The position numbers and the translations under genes are program-made. Positions 6,573 to 13,958 of a stretch of DNA of 64,000 bases are shown in pieces. The notes beneath the pieces were generated by a model. The model was given only the letters and a program-made list of their open reading frames with translations, had not been told where the DNA came from and made no database searches. The stretch is taken from positions 40,782-104,781 of the forward strand of contig CAJUFJ010000001.1 in NCBI GenBank assembly GCA_910585815.1, in the 5' to 3' direction. The DNA is from an uncultured Oscillospiraceae bacterium. GTDB taxonomy: Bacteria > Bacillota > Clostridia > Oscillospirales > Oscillospiraceae. Numbering within the stretch: the first letter of the stretch is position 1; the number at the start of each line of letters is the position of its first letter.

Positions 6573-8300
6573 CTACGATTCCTCCGTCCACTTCCGCAAA
6601 ATTTCGGGCAGGGTATCAATGAGGTCGGAGGGCAGCATGGCATATTCCCCAAATTTCCGGGCGCACAGGTCGCCGGCCAGACCGTGAAAGCAGACGGCGG
6701 CGGTCACCAGCTCCGGGGTGTTGTCCCGCTCCTGACGCAGGTGCTTCTGCCCCAGCAGGGCGGCAATCATCCCCGCCAGCACGTCACCGGAACCGCCCTT
6801 GGCCATGCCGGGGTTGCCAGAGGCGTTGATCCAGGCAGAGCCGTCGGGGGCGGCGGTAACAGTGCCCTGGCCCTTGAGGACCAGAATACAGCCGTGGTCC
6901 CTGGCAAAATCCCGGGCGGCAGACAGCCGGTCCCGGATGGGCAGGGCGCACCCTGTCAGCCTGGAAAATTCCCCCTCGTGAGGGGTAAGGACGGTGGGGG
7001 CGCTCCGCCTGTCCAGTACATCTATATGCCCGGCCAAGGCGTTTATGCCATCGGCATCCAGGACGACGGGCATGTCCAGCTCAGCCAGCAGGGACAGCAC
7101 CAGCTGTTCCGCCCCGGGACTGCGTCCCAGGCCTGGGCCGATGAGGGCCACATCGCAGCCCCTCGCCCGCTCCAGAACGGCAGAGCAGTCCTCTGGCAGT
7201 GGGAAGGGCATGGCCTCGTCACACTTGACGGCCACAATGGGGTAAATGTCCCGGGGGACCCCTAAGTACACCAGCCCCGCCCCAGTGCGCAGGGCGGCAC
7301 GGGCCGCCAGGACGGGCGCGCCGGTATAGCCCTCGCTCCCGGCCAGAATGAAAATTTTTCCAAAGTCCCCCTTGTGGGCGCTCCGGGGGCGGCAGGGGAG
7401 CTGGCTGTCGGGCTGGCGCACCACCTCCAGCCGGGGCAACGTCCCGAACATCTGGTGCTCCAGCTCCCAGGGGATGCCGATGTCCACAATGCGGACCTCC
7501 CCGGCCCGCTCCGCCCCTGGCCCGGAGTACAGCCCCGGCTTGCCCCGGGTAAAGGTAACGGTCACCTTGGCCTGGACCGCCTCCCCCAAGATTTCTCCGG
7601 TGTCGACGTTCACCCCGGAGGGGACGTCGCAGGCCACCACCGGGCAGTGCATCCGGCTTTGCATCTGTAAAACGGCGGTGCGGAACACACCTGTCACCGG
7701 ACGGGTCAGGCCGATGCCAAAGAGGGCATCCACCATCACGTCGCAGGTGGACAGCCAGGTGAGGAGCTTCTGCTGTTCGTAGGTCATGGTGGCCTCCAGA
7801 GTGGAGCGGTCGGTCATATCTACCGAAAAATCCTCCAGCCGACCCCCGGCGGCGGTGAGCTTGTCCTCCATGGCCTTCTCGTCAGGGGTCATTTTGGCCC
7901 GGTCCCCCACGAAGAAGGCGCGGACCTGACAGGGGCCCATCCCCATCAGCAGGCGGGCGGCGGCCACCCCGTCCCCACCGTTGTTGCCGGGGCCGCAGAA
8001 CACGGCGATCCTCGGGGTGGGGTCGGTGTTTTTGGACTCCACGATTTCCCGGAGCTCCGCCACCTGCCGCTCCTCCTCGTCAGTAGGGGGCGGGGCGTCC
8101 TTTTTGCGCATGACGATCATGGAGGAAAAGCTGCCGAGGACAGGGCTGAAACCGTCCTCCTCGGGCTGGAGAAGCTCCCAGACAGCCTGGGCCACGGCCT
8201 GGGCGGCGTTCTCCATCAGGTTCAGGGAGGACACCCCCCGCTCCTGGATGGCCCGGCGGTCCAGCTCCTTCATTCGGGCGGCGGTGGCTAAGGGTAACAT
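6573..8300 (-). CDS. nnr: Bifunctional NAD(P)H-hydrate epimerase / ADP-dependent dehydratase
   Basis: This 575-residue fusion repairs hydrated NAD(P)H. Residues about 1-235 are the epimerase (YjeF-N): SLNLMENAAQAVAQ, then GPGNNGGDG and CDVPSGVNVDTGE. Residues about 290-575 are the ribokinase-like dehydratase: AGSEGYTGAPVLAARAALRT, GLGRSPG, DADGINAL, TPHEGEFSRL and GNPGMAKGGSGDVLAGMIAA. Between the ENAA helix and GPGNNGGDG there is an extra charged segment of about 45 residues (DAPPPTDEEERQVAELREIV region) that standard proteins lack. GGAGG precedes the ATG. Confidence 0.92.
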   Translation of the reverse strand: MLPLATAARMKELDRRAIQERGVSSLNLMENAAQAVAQAVWELLQPEEDGFSPVLGSFSSMIVMRKKDAPPPTDEEERQVAELREIVESKNTDPTPRIAVFCGPGNNGGDGVAAARLLMGMGPCQVRAFFVGDRAKMTPDEKAMEDKLTAAGGRLEDFSVDMTDRSTLEATMTYEQQKLLTWLSTCDVMVDALFGIGLTRPVTGVFRTAVLQMQSRMHCPVVACDVPSGVNVDTGEILGEAVQAKVTVTFTRGKPGLYSGPGAERAGEVRIVDIGIPWELEHQMFGTLPRLEVVRQPDSQLPCRPRSAHKGDFGKIFILAGSEGYTGAPVLAARAALRTGAGLVYLGVPRDIYPIVAVKCDEAMPFPLPEDCSAVLERARGCDVALIGPGLGRSPGAEQLVLSLLAELDMPVVLDADGINALAGHIDVLDRRSAPTVLTPHEGEFSRLTGCALPIRDRLSAARDFARDHGCILVLKGQGTVTAAPDGSAWINASGNPGMAKGGSGDVLAGMIAALLGQKHLRQERDNTPELVTAAVCFHGLAGDLCARKFGEYAMLPSDLIDTLPEILRKWTEES

Positions 8301-8317
8301 GGAACACCTCCTATTCG

Positions 8318-8432
8318 GGCTCCCTCTCTGAGGGAGCTGTCAGCCCAAGGGCTGACTGAGGGAGTTTCCAATTGACGCACTCCCTCCGTCACGGCTTCGC
8401 CGTGCCACCTCCCTCTAAGAGGGAGGCAGGCT
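8318..8432. repeat. Dispersed repeat, family B
   Basis: GGCTCCCTCTCTGAGGGAGC is followed by a short CAGCCC/GGGCTG hairpin and GACTGAGGGAGT; the right half is ACTCCCTCCGTCACGGCTTC then CACCTCCCTCTAAGAGGGAGG. It lies between sufB and nnr. Confidence 0.85.
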
Positions 8433-8433
8433 T

Positions 8434-9351
8434 TTACTTCAAAAATCCGTTGACAATCTGCTCCTCTGCCTCTTTTTCCGTCAGGCCCAGGGTCATCAGC
8501 TTGGTGAGCTGCTCCCCGGCGATCTTGCCGATGGCCGCCTCGTGGACCAGCTGGGCATCCAGACAGTTGGCGGTGACCTCCGGGATGGCGGACACCACAC
8601 CCTCGTCCATGATGATGGCGTCACACTCGGAATGGCCGTAGCAGGCGGCGTTGCCGTTGATCCGGGCCAGGAAAATCTGCCTGGACTGGCCCCGGGCCAC
8701 CGAGCGGGAAATCACGTTGGTGTGACAGCCCTCGCCGTCCAGGTCTACAGTAAAGTCGGACTTGGCAAGCTGCCTGCCGTGGGTCATGACCTTCTCCTTG
8801 ATAATCAGGGTGGAGCGGGACCCCAGCTTTGCGGTGGTGCTGCGGACGGTGGAGTCCACCCCCTTGATCTGGGTGGTCTCCATCTCCATGTACCCTCCCT
8901 CGTCCAGCTCTACCACGGTGGTGGGGTTCATGATGTTCTCGCCGGAGCCGTCCCCCTCGGCGTAGTGCTTTTCCACGTAGCGCACCCGGGCGTTTTTCCC
9001 CACATGGAAGGTGTGGATGCCCGAGTGCTCCGAGGACTGCTCGCCGCAGTTGTGGATGCCGCAGCCGGCGATGATGGTCACGTCGCTGTCCTCACCGATG
9101 AAGAAGTCGTTATATACCATGTCCTTCAGGCCGCTCATGCTCAGCACCACCGGGATGTGGACCGACTCGTTCCGGGTGCCCGGCTTGATGATGATGTCGA
9201 TGCCGTCCTTGTCCGTCTTGGTGACAATGTCGATGTTGGCGGTGGTGTTCCGGCCCGCCTTCTGGCCGTTGGCCCGGATGTTGTAGGCCCCCTCGGGCAC
9301 CTCGTGGAGCCCGGCCACCTGCTCTAATAAGCTCTTTTGGATTGCGTCCAT
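8434..9351 (-). CDS. sufB: SufB/SufD-family Fe-S scaffold protein (short form)
   Basis: The 305-residue protein is shorter than canonical SufB (about 470) and lacks its N-terminal region; it consists mainly of the beta-helix core and C-terminal helices. Family features include IIAGCGIHNCGEQSSEHSGI, the core ARVRYVEKHYAEG, and ANCLDAQLVHEAAIGKIAGE near the end, where SufB and SufD usually carry conserved Cys/Glu/His. With SufC upstream it would form a minimal SufBC complex that assembles Fe-S clusters in the cytosol. No sufD, sufS or sufU is adjacent. Confidence 0.85.
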   Translation of the reverse strand: MDAIQKSLLEQVAGLHEVPEGAYNIRANGQKAGRNTTANIDIVTKTDKDGIDIIIKPGTRNESVHIPVVLSMSGLKDMVYNDFFIGEDSDVTIIAGCGIHNCGEQSSEHSGIHTFHVGKNARVRYVEKHYAEGDGSGENIMNPTTVVELDEGGYMEMETTQIKGVDSTVRSTTAKLGSRSTLIIKEKVMTHGRQLAKSDFTVDLDGEGCHTNVISRSVARGQSRQIFLARINGNAACYGHSECDAIIMDEGVVSAIPEVTANCLDAQLVHEAAIGKIAGEQLTKLMTLGLTEKEAEEQIVNGFLK

Positions 9352-9371
9352 ATTGTATTCCTCCTTGGATA

Positions 9372-9486
9372 AATGGCTCCCTCAGAGAGGGAGCTGTCAG
9401 CCCGTAGGGCTGACTGAGGGAGTTTTCCGTCGATGGACTCCCTTCGTCACGGCTTCGCCGTGCCACCTCCCTCTGAGAGGGAGGCA
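9372..9486. repeat. Dispersed repeat, family B, between sufC and sufB
   Basis: It has the same layout as the copy at 8318 (GGCTCCCTCAGAGAGGGAGC ... CTCCCTTCGTCACGGCTTCG ... CCTCCCTCTGAGAGGGAGGC). It sits inside what should be a single transcript, so it will be transcribed and can fold into strong hairpins between the two suf genes. Confidence 0.85.
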
Positions 9487-9490
9487 ATGA

Positions 9491-10219
9491 TCACCGCACC
9501 TTGTCCGCCAAAGCGCCGCACACGCCTGGGGCGCCCCCCAGCAAGGTGGGCAGGACGTCCTTCCGGGGGCCGTCGTTGACCACACGGCCGTCGGCCAGGA
9601 CGATAATCCGGTCAGCGATATTGAGAATCCGCTCCTGATGGGAGATGATAAGGATGGAGCCGTTGATCTTCTTGTGGAGCTGCTCGAAGACCTGAATCAG
9701 GTTGGAGAAGGACCACAGGTCGATGCCCGCCTCGGGCTCGTCAAAGACGGACAGGGCCGTCCCCCGGGCCATGATGGTGGCAATCTCGATGCGCTTGAGC
9801 TCGCCGCCGGACAGAGAGGCGTCCACCTCCCGGTCGATATAGTCCTTGGCGCACAGGCCCACCTCAGACAGGTAATTGCAGGCCTCGGGCACGCCGATAT
9901 CCTTGCCGCTGGCCAGGGTAATCAGGTCCTTTACCGTCAGCCCCTTAAAGCGTACCGGCTGCTGGAAGGCGAAGCTGATGCCCTTCCGGGCCCGGTCAGT
10001 GATGGACAGCCCGGTGATATCCTCCCCGTTAAAGAGGATGCGGCCCTGTGTGGGGGTGAGGATGCCGGCAATCACCTTGGCCAGGGTGGATTTGCCGCCG
10101 CCGTTGGGACCGGTGATGGCCACAAAGCGTTCGTTGATGGTCAGGTCAATGTCATGCAGGATGCCCTTGTTGTCGCCGTCCTGCTCTACGTCATAGCGGA
10201 TGTGCTGTAATTCCAGCAT
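9491..10219 (-). CDS. sufC: Fe-S assembly ATPase SufC
   Basis: The 242-residue ABC ATPase has Walker A GPNGGGKST (near 39-47), Q-loop QQPVRFKGLT, signature LSGGELKRIEI and Walker B SVFDEPEAGID. It drives cluster assembly together with SufB. GGGAGG precedes the ATG, and an extended promoter lies 36 bases further upstream. Gene order sufC-sufB matches the minimal two-gene systems of anaerobes and archaea. Confidence 0.92.
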   Translation of the reverse strand: MLELQHIRYDVEQDGDNKGILHDIDLTINERFVAITGPNGGGKSTLAKVIAGILTPTQGRILFNGEDITGLSITDRARKGISFAFQQPVRFKGLTVKDLITLASGKDIGVPEACNYLSEVGLCAKDYIDREVDASLSGGELKRIEIATIMARGTALSVFDEPEAGIDLWSFSNLIQVFEQLHKKINGSILIISHQERILNIADRIIVLADGRVVNDGPRKDVLPTLLGGAPGVCGALADKVR

Positions 10220-10254
10220 GGGGGTGTACCTCCCTGTTTCGGATTGTTCGGTTT

Positions 10255-10283
10255 ATTCTACCATAGCATGTCCAATTTGTCCA
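10255..10283 (-). promoter_or_regulatory. Promoter of sufCB
   Basis: On the minus strand TGGACA (10278-10283) and TAGAAT (10255-10260) are spaced by 17 bases, with TG just before the -10. It is followed by the sufC ribosome site. Confidence 0.6.
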
Positions 10284-10322
10284 TAGTATTTTCCTATCTT
10301 TTTGATAGGAATTTACTTTTTC

Positions 10323-10364
10323 CAAAAACAGGGGGCGCTCCGCCGGTTGGGAGCGCCCCCTGTG
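10323..10364 (-). terminator. Terminator after the S-layer-homology gene
   Basis: The stem GGGGCGCTC / GAGCGCCCC, extended by CAGG/CCTG-type pairs, is followed on the minus strand by a run of Ts (A-run at 10323-10328). It stops transcription of the SLH gene just before the sufC promoter. Confidence 0.85.
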
Positions 10365-10376
10365 TCATTTATATTG

Positions 10377-11432
10377 TCAGGCCTGGGGTGTCAGCGGCTC
10401 CATGGACACCATGGTCCCGGAGGTCAGATCCACCGTGCAGCGGGTGGGGCCCCAATCTCTGTATCCGGCCCACATGTTCGGATTGCCGGGGCCTGGCTCG
10501 TTGGGAATCCCCTCCTCAATGGGGGTGACAAAGCTCAGCCTGTCCCCGGCTTCATTCAGCTCGATCTCAGTCGGGTCGAGGTAGCCGCCCAAACGGTAGC
10601 CCGCCGGGAGCAGCGCGCCGATATCCAGCTGGCTGCCGTCCTTATACACGCAGACCATGCTTGTCTTATTGCCGTGAGGGAGGCCGCTCTGAACAGCCAC
10701 ATAGATGGTCCCCTTTGGCCCGGGATAGGTACGGAACTCATACGGCATCCCGCTCTCCTTCAGGACCCGCTCCTGCTCCTCCAGCACCCGCTCCATGGGA
10801 ATGCCAACGGCGTCGGCCAGTTTGCCGTAGATTACTGCGGTCTGGGCCCGGGTCAGGGTCTGTTCCCCGCCAAAGGAGCCGGCCTCGTCGGTGCCGGACA
10901 GCAGCCCCATGGCGTAGCAGGCCGCGACGGCCTCCCCGTACCAGTCGGGAACCTGGGCCCAGTCCCCGATCTTCCCCTGTGCCTCCGCCCGCGCCCCCTC
11001 GTCGGGCAGGGGCAGCTCTCTGTCCGACGCAAACCGATACAGCACTGCGGCCAGCTGATACCGGGTCATGGGCACCTCCCAGTCCCGGATATCCGCCCCT
11101 TCGGTCAGACCGGCGTCCTCCAGCACCTTCTGAAAGGGGGCATACCAGGGGCCGCCCTCCACCTCCGGAATATCGCGGTAGAAGGCCCCGGCTATGATGG
11201 TGGCAAACTGGGCGGCGGTAAGGGAGGTATCCGGTTCAAAGCGGGCCAGGCCCGTCTCCAGGAAGCTGCCGGTGCCCACCATCGCCCCGTCGCGGTTGGC
11301 CCGGCCGATGGCCTCTGCCGCCCAGTGGTCCGGGGGGACGTCCCCAAAACGGCTCTCCCCCGCAAGGGCCGGAACGGCCAGGGAGAGGGAGACAGCCAGG
11401 GTCAGCGCCGCGGATAAGATACGTTTTGTCAT
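10377..11432 (-). CDS. S-layer-homology (SLH) domain exported protein
   Basis: The 351-residue protein has a classical signal peptide ending ALAG (about residue 25) and then SLH repeats: FGDVPPDHWAAEAIGRANRD (about 29-48), WEVPMTRYQLAAVLYRFASD, and WYGEAVAACYAMGLLSGTDE with LTRAQTAVIYGKLADAVG. SLH domains bind pyruvylated wall polymers, so it should be held at the cell surface. The last third (about 215-351) is a separate beta-rich region ending SGTMVSMEPLTPQA that I do not recognise. It is divergent from the T-box operon and has its own terminator. Confidence 0.85.
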   Translation of the reverse strand: MTKRILSAALTLAVSLSLAVPALAGESRFGDVPPDHWAAEAIGRANRDGAMVGTGSFLETGLARFEPDTSLTAAQFATIIAGAFYRDIPEVEGGPWYAPFQKVLEDAGLTEGADIRDWEVPMTRYQLAAVLYRFASDRELPLPDEGARAEAQGKIGDWAQVPDWYGEAVAACYAMGLLSGTDEAGSFGGEQTLTRAQTAVIYGKLADAVGIPMERVLEEQERVLKESGMPYEFRTYPGPKGTIYVAVQSGLPHGNKTSMVCVYKDGSQLDIGALLPAGYRLGGYLDPTEIELNEAGDRLSFVTPIEEGIPNEPGPGNPNMWAGYRDWGPTRCTVDLTSGTMVSMEPLTPQA

Positions 11433-11473
11433 AGAAACGCCCTCCTTTTTTCAAAAGTATATCATCTTCCCTC

Positions 11474-11502
11474 TTGCATTACAAGGAGTTTTGTGGTATA
11501 AA
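11474..11502 (+). promoter_or_regulatory. Promoter of the T-box-pheST transcript
   Basis: TTGCAT (11474-11479) and TATAAA (11497-11502) are spaced by 17 bases just upstream of the T-box leader. Confidence 0.75.
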
Positions 11503-11509
11503 TACCCTT

Positions 11510-11742
11510 GTTCAAATGCGTGGAACGGGAAAATAGCGGGATACACTCACCAGAGAGGGGCGGCCGCCGGCTGTAAGCCGCCCTGGAGAAAGGCCCGCTT
11601 GGTTCGCCCGGGAGCGGCCCCCGAGAGGGGGACGGCGTCTCCGCCGTTACCGGAGGTTGAGGGCGCGCCGCAGGCGCGAATAATGGGTGGTACCGCGGAA
11701 GGGTTGCCTTTCGTCCCAATGTGGGGCGGAGGGTTTTTCTTT
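11510..11742 (+). promoter_or_regulatory. T-box leader, phenylalanine specifier (TTC)
   Basis: Canonical T-box sequence GGGTGGTACCGCGG lies at 11685-11698, followed by a terminator whose 11-bp arms (CCTTTCGTCCC / GGGGCGGAGGG, 11707-11732) precede a T-rich run. Upstream, stem I has AGAGAG (11552-11557), an AGCGGG/CCCGCT helix and a specifier loop in which TTC (11603-11605) occupies the codon position before GCCCGGGAGC. TTC is a Phe codon, matching pheS and pheT downstream. Uncharged tRNA-Phe would pair with the specifier and the T-box and allow read-through. Confidence 0.88.
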
Positions 11743-11769
11743 TTGCCCGGAGCCCAGGAGGTGGTTGTG

Positions 11770-12747
11770 TTGAAACGATGGTGTATCCCGGCGCTGGCCG
11801 TGCTGCTGTGTCTGACCGCCCTGGCTGCCTGCCGGAGGGGCGCCCCCCCTCCCGACGCCTCCCCCGCGCCCCCCGGGGATTCCGCCGTCCCGGCCCAGCC
11901 TGCGTCCCCCCAGCCGCCGCCCCGTTCTGAGCCCGACCCCAATCCAGTCCCGGAACCGGAGCCAGGCCCCGTGTCCACCTCAGACCCCGAACCGGAGCCA
12001 GGCCCCGTGTCCACCCAAGACCCCGAACCGGATCCCGAGCCGGAACCGGAACCCGAGCCGGCCAACACCAGGCTGTATGTGCTGATGTACCACCACTTCA
12101 TCCGTGAGGGGGAGGAATACAACGACTGGATGCTCACCGACGCCCGGTTTCGGGAGGACCTGGAATGGCTGGCCGGCCACGGGTACACCACCGTCCTGCC
12201 CAGCCAGCTGGCGGCCGGAGAGCCCCTGCCCCGGCGGGCGGTGATGCTCACCTTTGACGACGGCTACCGCAGCAATTACGAGCTGATTTACCCCCTTCTC
12301 CAGGAGTATCAGGCCCGGGCGGTTATCTCGGTCATCGGCGGGTACATCCAGGCGGAGGACCCCCTCTTTCTCACCTGGGACATGTGCCATGAGATGGCCC
12401 GGTCCGGCCTGGTGGAAATCGGCTCCCACACCTATGCCTGCCACGACGACGGCGAGCACGGTGTCAAACGCCACAAGGGGGAGAGCCGGGAGGACTACGA
12501 GGCCCGGGTCCTGCCCGACCTCCAGACCAGCATCGACCTGATTCAGGAGAAGGTGGGAACCGCCCCCGTCTTCTTCGCCTACCCCAACGGGAAGACAGAG
12601 GAGTGGGCCAGGGACTTTATCCGGGCGCACTTTGCCGTCACCGTCACCACCCGCCACGGCAGCGCCGATATCTCCGGCGGGCTGTATGAGCTGAGGCGGT
12701 GCAACGTGTCTATGAAGGTGCCGGTGGGGGATATCCTGCCGGACTGA
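11770..12747 (+). CDS. Polysaccharide deacetylase lipoprotein
   Basis: The 325-residue protein starts at TTG 11770 (KRWCIPALAVLLCLTALAAC), with AGGAGG eight bases upstream; LTALAAC is a lipobox. After the lipidated Cys comes a Pro/Glu/Asp-rich linker with a duplicated PEPEPGPVST unit (about residues 55-95). The NodB-type deacetylase domain follows: YVLMYHHFI, VMLTFDDGYRSNY (catalytic/metal Asp pair), EIGSHTYACHD (metal His pair) and FFAYPNGK. It would deacetylate cell-wall or exopolysaccharide sugars outside the membrane. It lies between the Phe T-box and pheS. Confidence 0.88.
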   Translation: MKRWCIPALAVLLCLTALAACRRGAPPPDASPAPPGDSAVPAQPASPQPPPRSEPDPNPVPEPEPGPVSTSDPEPEPGPVSTQDPEPDPEPEPEPEPANTRLYVLMYHHFIREGEEYNDWMLTDARFREDLEWLAGHGYTTVLPSQLAAGEPLPRRAVMLTFDDGYRSNYELIYPLLQEYQARAVISVIGGYIQAEDPLFLTWDMCHEMARSGLVEIGSHTYACHDDGEHGVKRHKGESREDYEARVLPDLQTSIDLIQEKVGTAPVFFAYPNGKTEEWARDFIRAHFAVTVTTRHGSADISGGLYELRRCNVSMKVPVGDILPD

Positions 12748-12784
12748 ACGCACAGTTTCAAATCCAATATAAGGAGTTTTACCG

Positions 12785-13810
12785 ATGAAAGAACAGTTAG
12801 CGAAAATCGAACGCGAGGCGCTGGAGGCTATCACCGGCGCTGCGGACCCCGCCGCCCTGGACGAGCTGCGGGTGAAGTACCTGGGCAAAAAGGGGGAGCT
12901 CACCGCCGTTTTGAAGCAGATGGGCAAGCTGTCCGCCAAGGAGCGGCCCGCCATGGGGGCCCTGGCCAACGAGGTCCGGTCCGTCCTGGAGGAGACCATT
13001 GAGCTCACCGCCCAGAAGCTGGCCGCCGCCGCCCTGGAGGAGCGGCTGAAGGCCGAGGCCATCGACGTCACCGTCCCCGGCAAGGCCGTCAAGCAGGGCC
13101 ACAAGCACCCCATGTATATCGCCCTGGACGAGATCAAGGACATCTTCGTGGGCATGGGCTTCACCGTGCTGGACGGCCCCGAGGTGGAACTGGCCGAGCT
13201 GAATTTCGACCGGCTCAACGCCGAGGAGGGCCACCCCTCCCGGGACTGGAGCGACACCTTCTATTTCGACGAGGACAGCCGGGTGATGCTCCGCTCCCAG
13301 ACCTCCCCCATGCAGGTGCGGGCTATGGACACCATGCCCCTGCCCATCCGCATCATCGCCCCCGGCCGGGTGTACCGCAAGGACGAGGTGGACGCCACCC
13401 ACTCCCCCATGTTCCACCAGGTGGAGGGCATGGTCATCGACAAGCACGTCACCATGGCCGATTTGAAGGGCACCCTCAACCTGCTGGCTGAGGAGCTGTT
13501 CGGCAAGGGCACCGTCACCCGGTTCCGTCCCCACCACTTCCCCTTCACCGAGCCCTCCTGCGAGATGGACGTGCAGTGCCACAAGTGCGGCGGCGCGGGC
13601 TGCCCCACCTGTAAGGGCGAGGGCTGGATCGAGCTGCTGGGCGCGGGGATGATCCACCCCAACGTCCTCCGCATGGCCGGCATCGACCCGGAGGAGTGGT
13701 CCGGCTGGGCCTTCGGCATGGGCCTGGAGCGCACCGCCATGCGCCGGTTCAAAATCGCTGACCTGCGGCTGATCTTTGAGAACGATGTGAGATTTTTGGA
13801 GCAGTTTTAA
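12785..13810 (+). CDS. pheS: Phenylalanyl-tRNA synthetase alpha subunit
   Basis: The 341-residue class II synthetase subunit has an N-terminal coiled coil (residues 1-85) and a catalytic core with motif 2 LPIRIIAPGRVYRKDEVDATHSPMF in pieces, EPSCEMDVQ, a CHKCGGAGCPTCKGEGW zinc-like loop and motif 3 GWAFGMGLERTAM. It pairs with PheT to charge tRNA-Phe. AAGGAG precedes ATG 12785. It lies 37 bases after the deacetylase gene in the T-box operon. Confidence 0.97.
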   Translation: MKEQLAKIEREALEAITGAADPAALDELRVKYLGKKGELTAVLKQMGKLSAKERPAMGALANEVRSVLEETIELTAQKLAAAALEERLKAEAIDVTVPGKAVKQGHKHPMYIALDEIKDIFVGMGFTVLDGPEVELAELNFDRLNAEEGHPSRDWSDTFYFDEDSRVMLRSQTSPMQVRAMDTMPLPIRIIAPGRVYRKDEVDATHSPMFHQVEGMVIDKHVTMADLKGTLNLLAEELFGKGTVTRFRPHHFPFTEPSCEMDVQCHKCGGAGCPTCKGEGWIELLGAGMIHPNVLRMAGIDPEEWSGWAFGMGLERTAMRRFKIADLRLIFENDVRFLEQF

Positions 13811-13811
13811 A

Positions 13812-13922
13812 AGCCTCCCTCTCAGAGGGAGGTGGCACGGCGCAGCCGTGACGGAGGGAGTCCGTCAACGGGAAACTCCCTCAGTCAGCCTTCGGCTGAC
13901 AGCTCCCTCAGAGAGGGAGCCT
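13812..13922. repeat. Dispersed repeat, family B, between pheS and pheT
   Basis: GCCTCCCTCTCAGAGGGAGG ... GCACGGCGCAGCCGTGACGG ... ACTCCCTCAGTCAGCCTTCG ... GCTCCCTCAGAGAGGGAGCC is the reverse orientation of the copies near suf. It is transcribed between two subunits of one enzyme. Confidence 0.85.
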
Positions 13923-13958
13923 TTGTCCTGACTAACCACAACAAGAGGAGTTTTGAAT

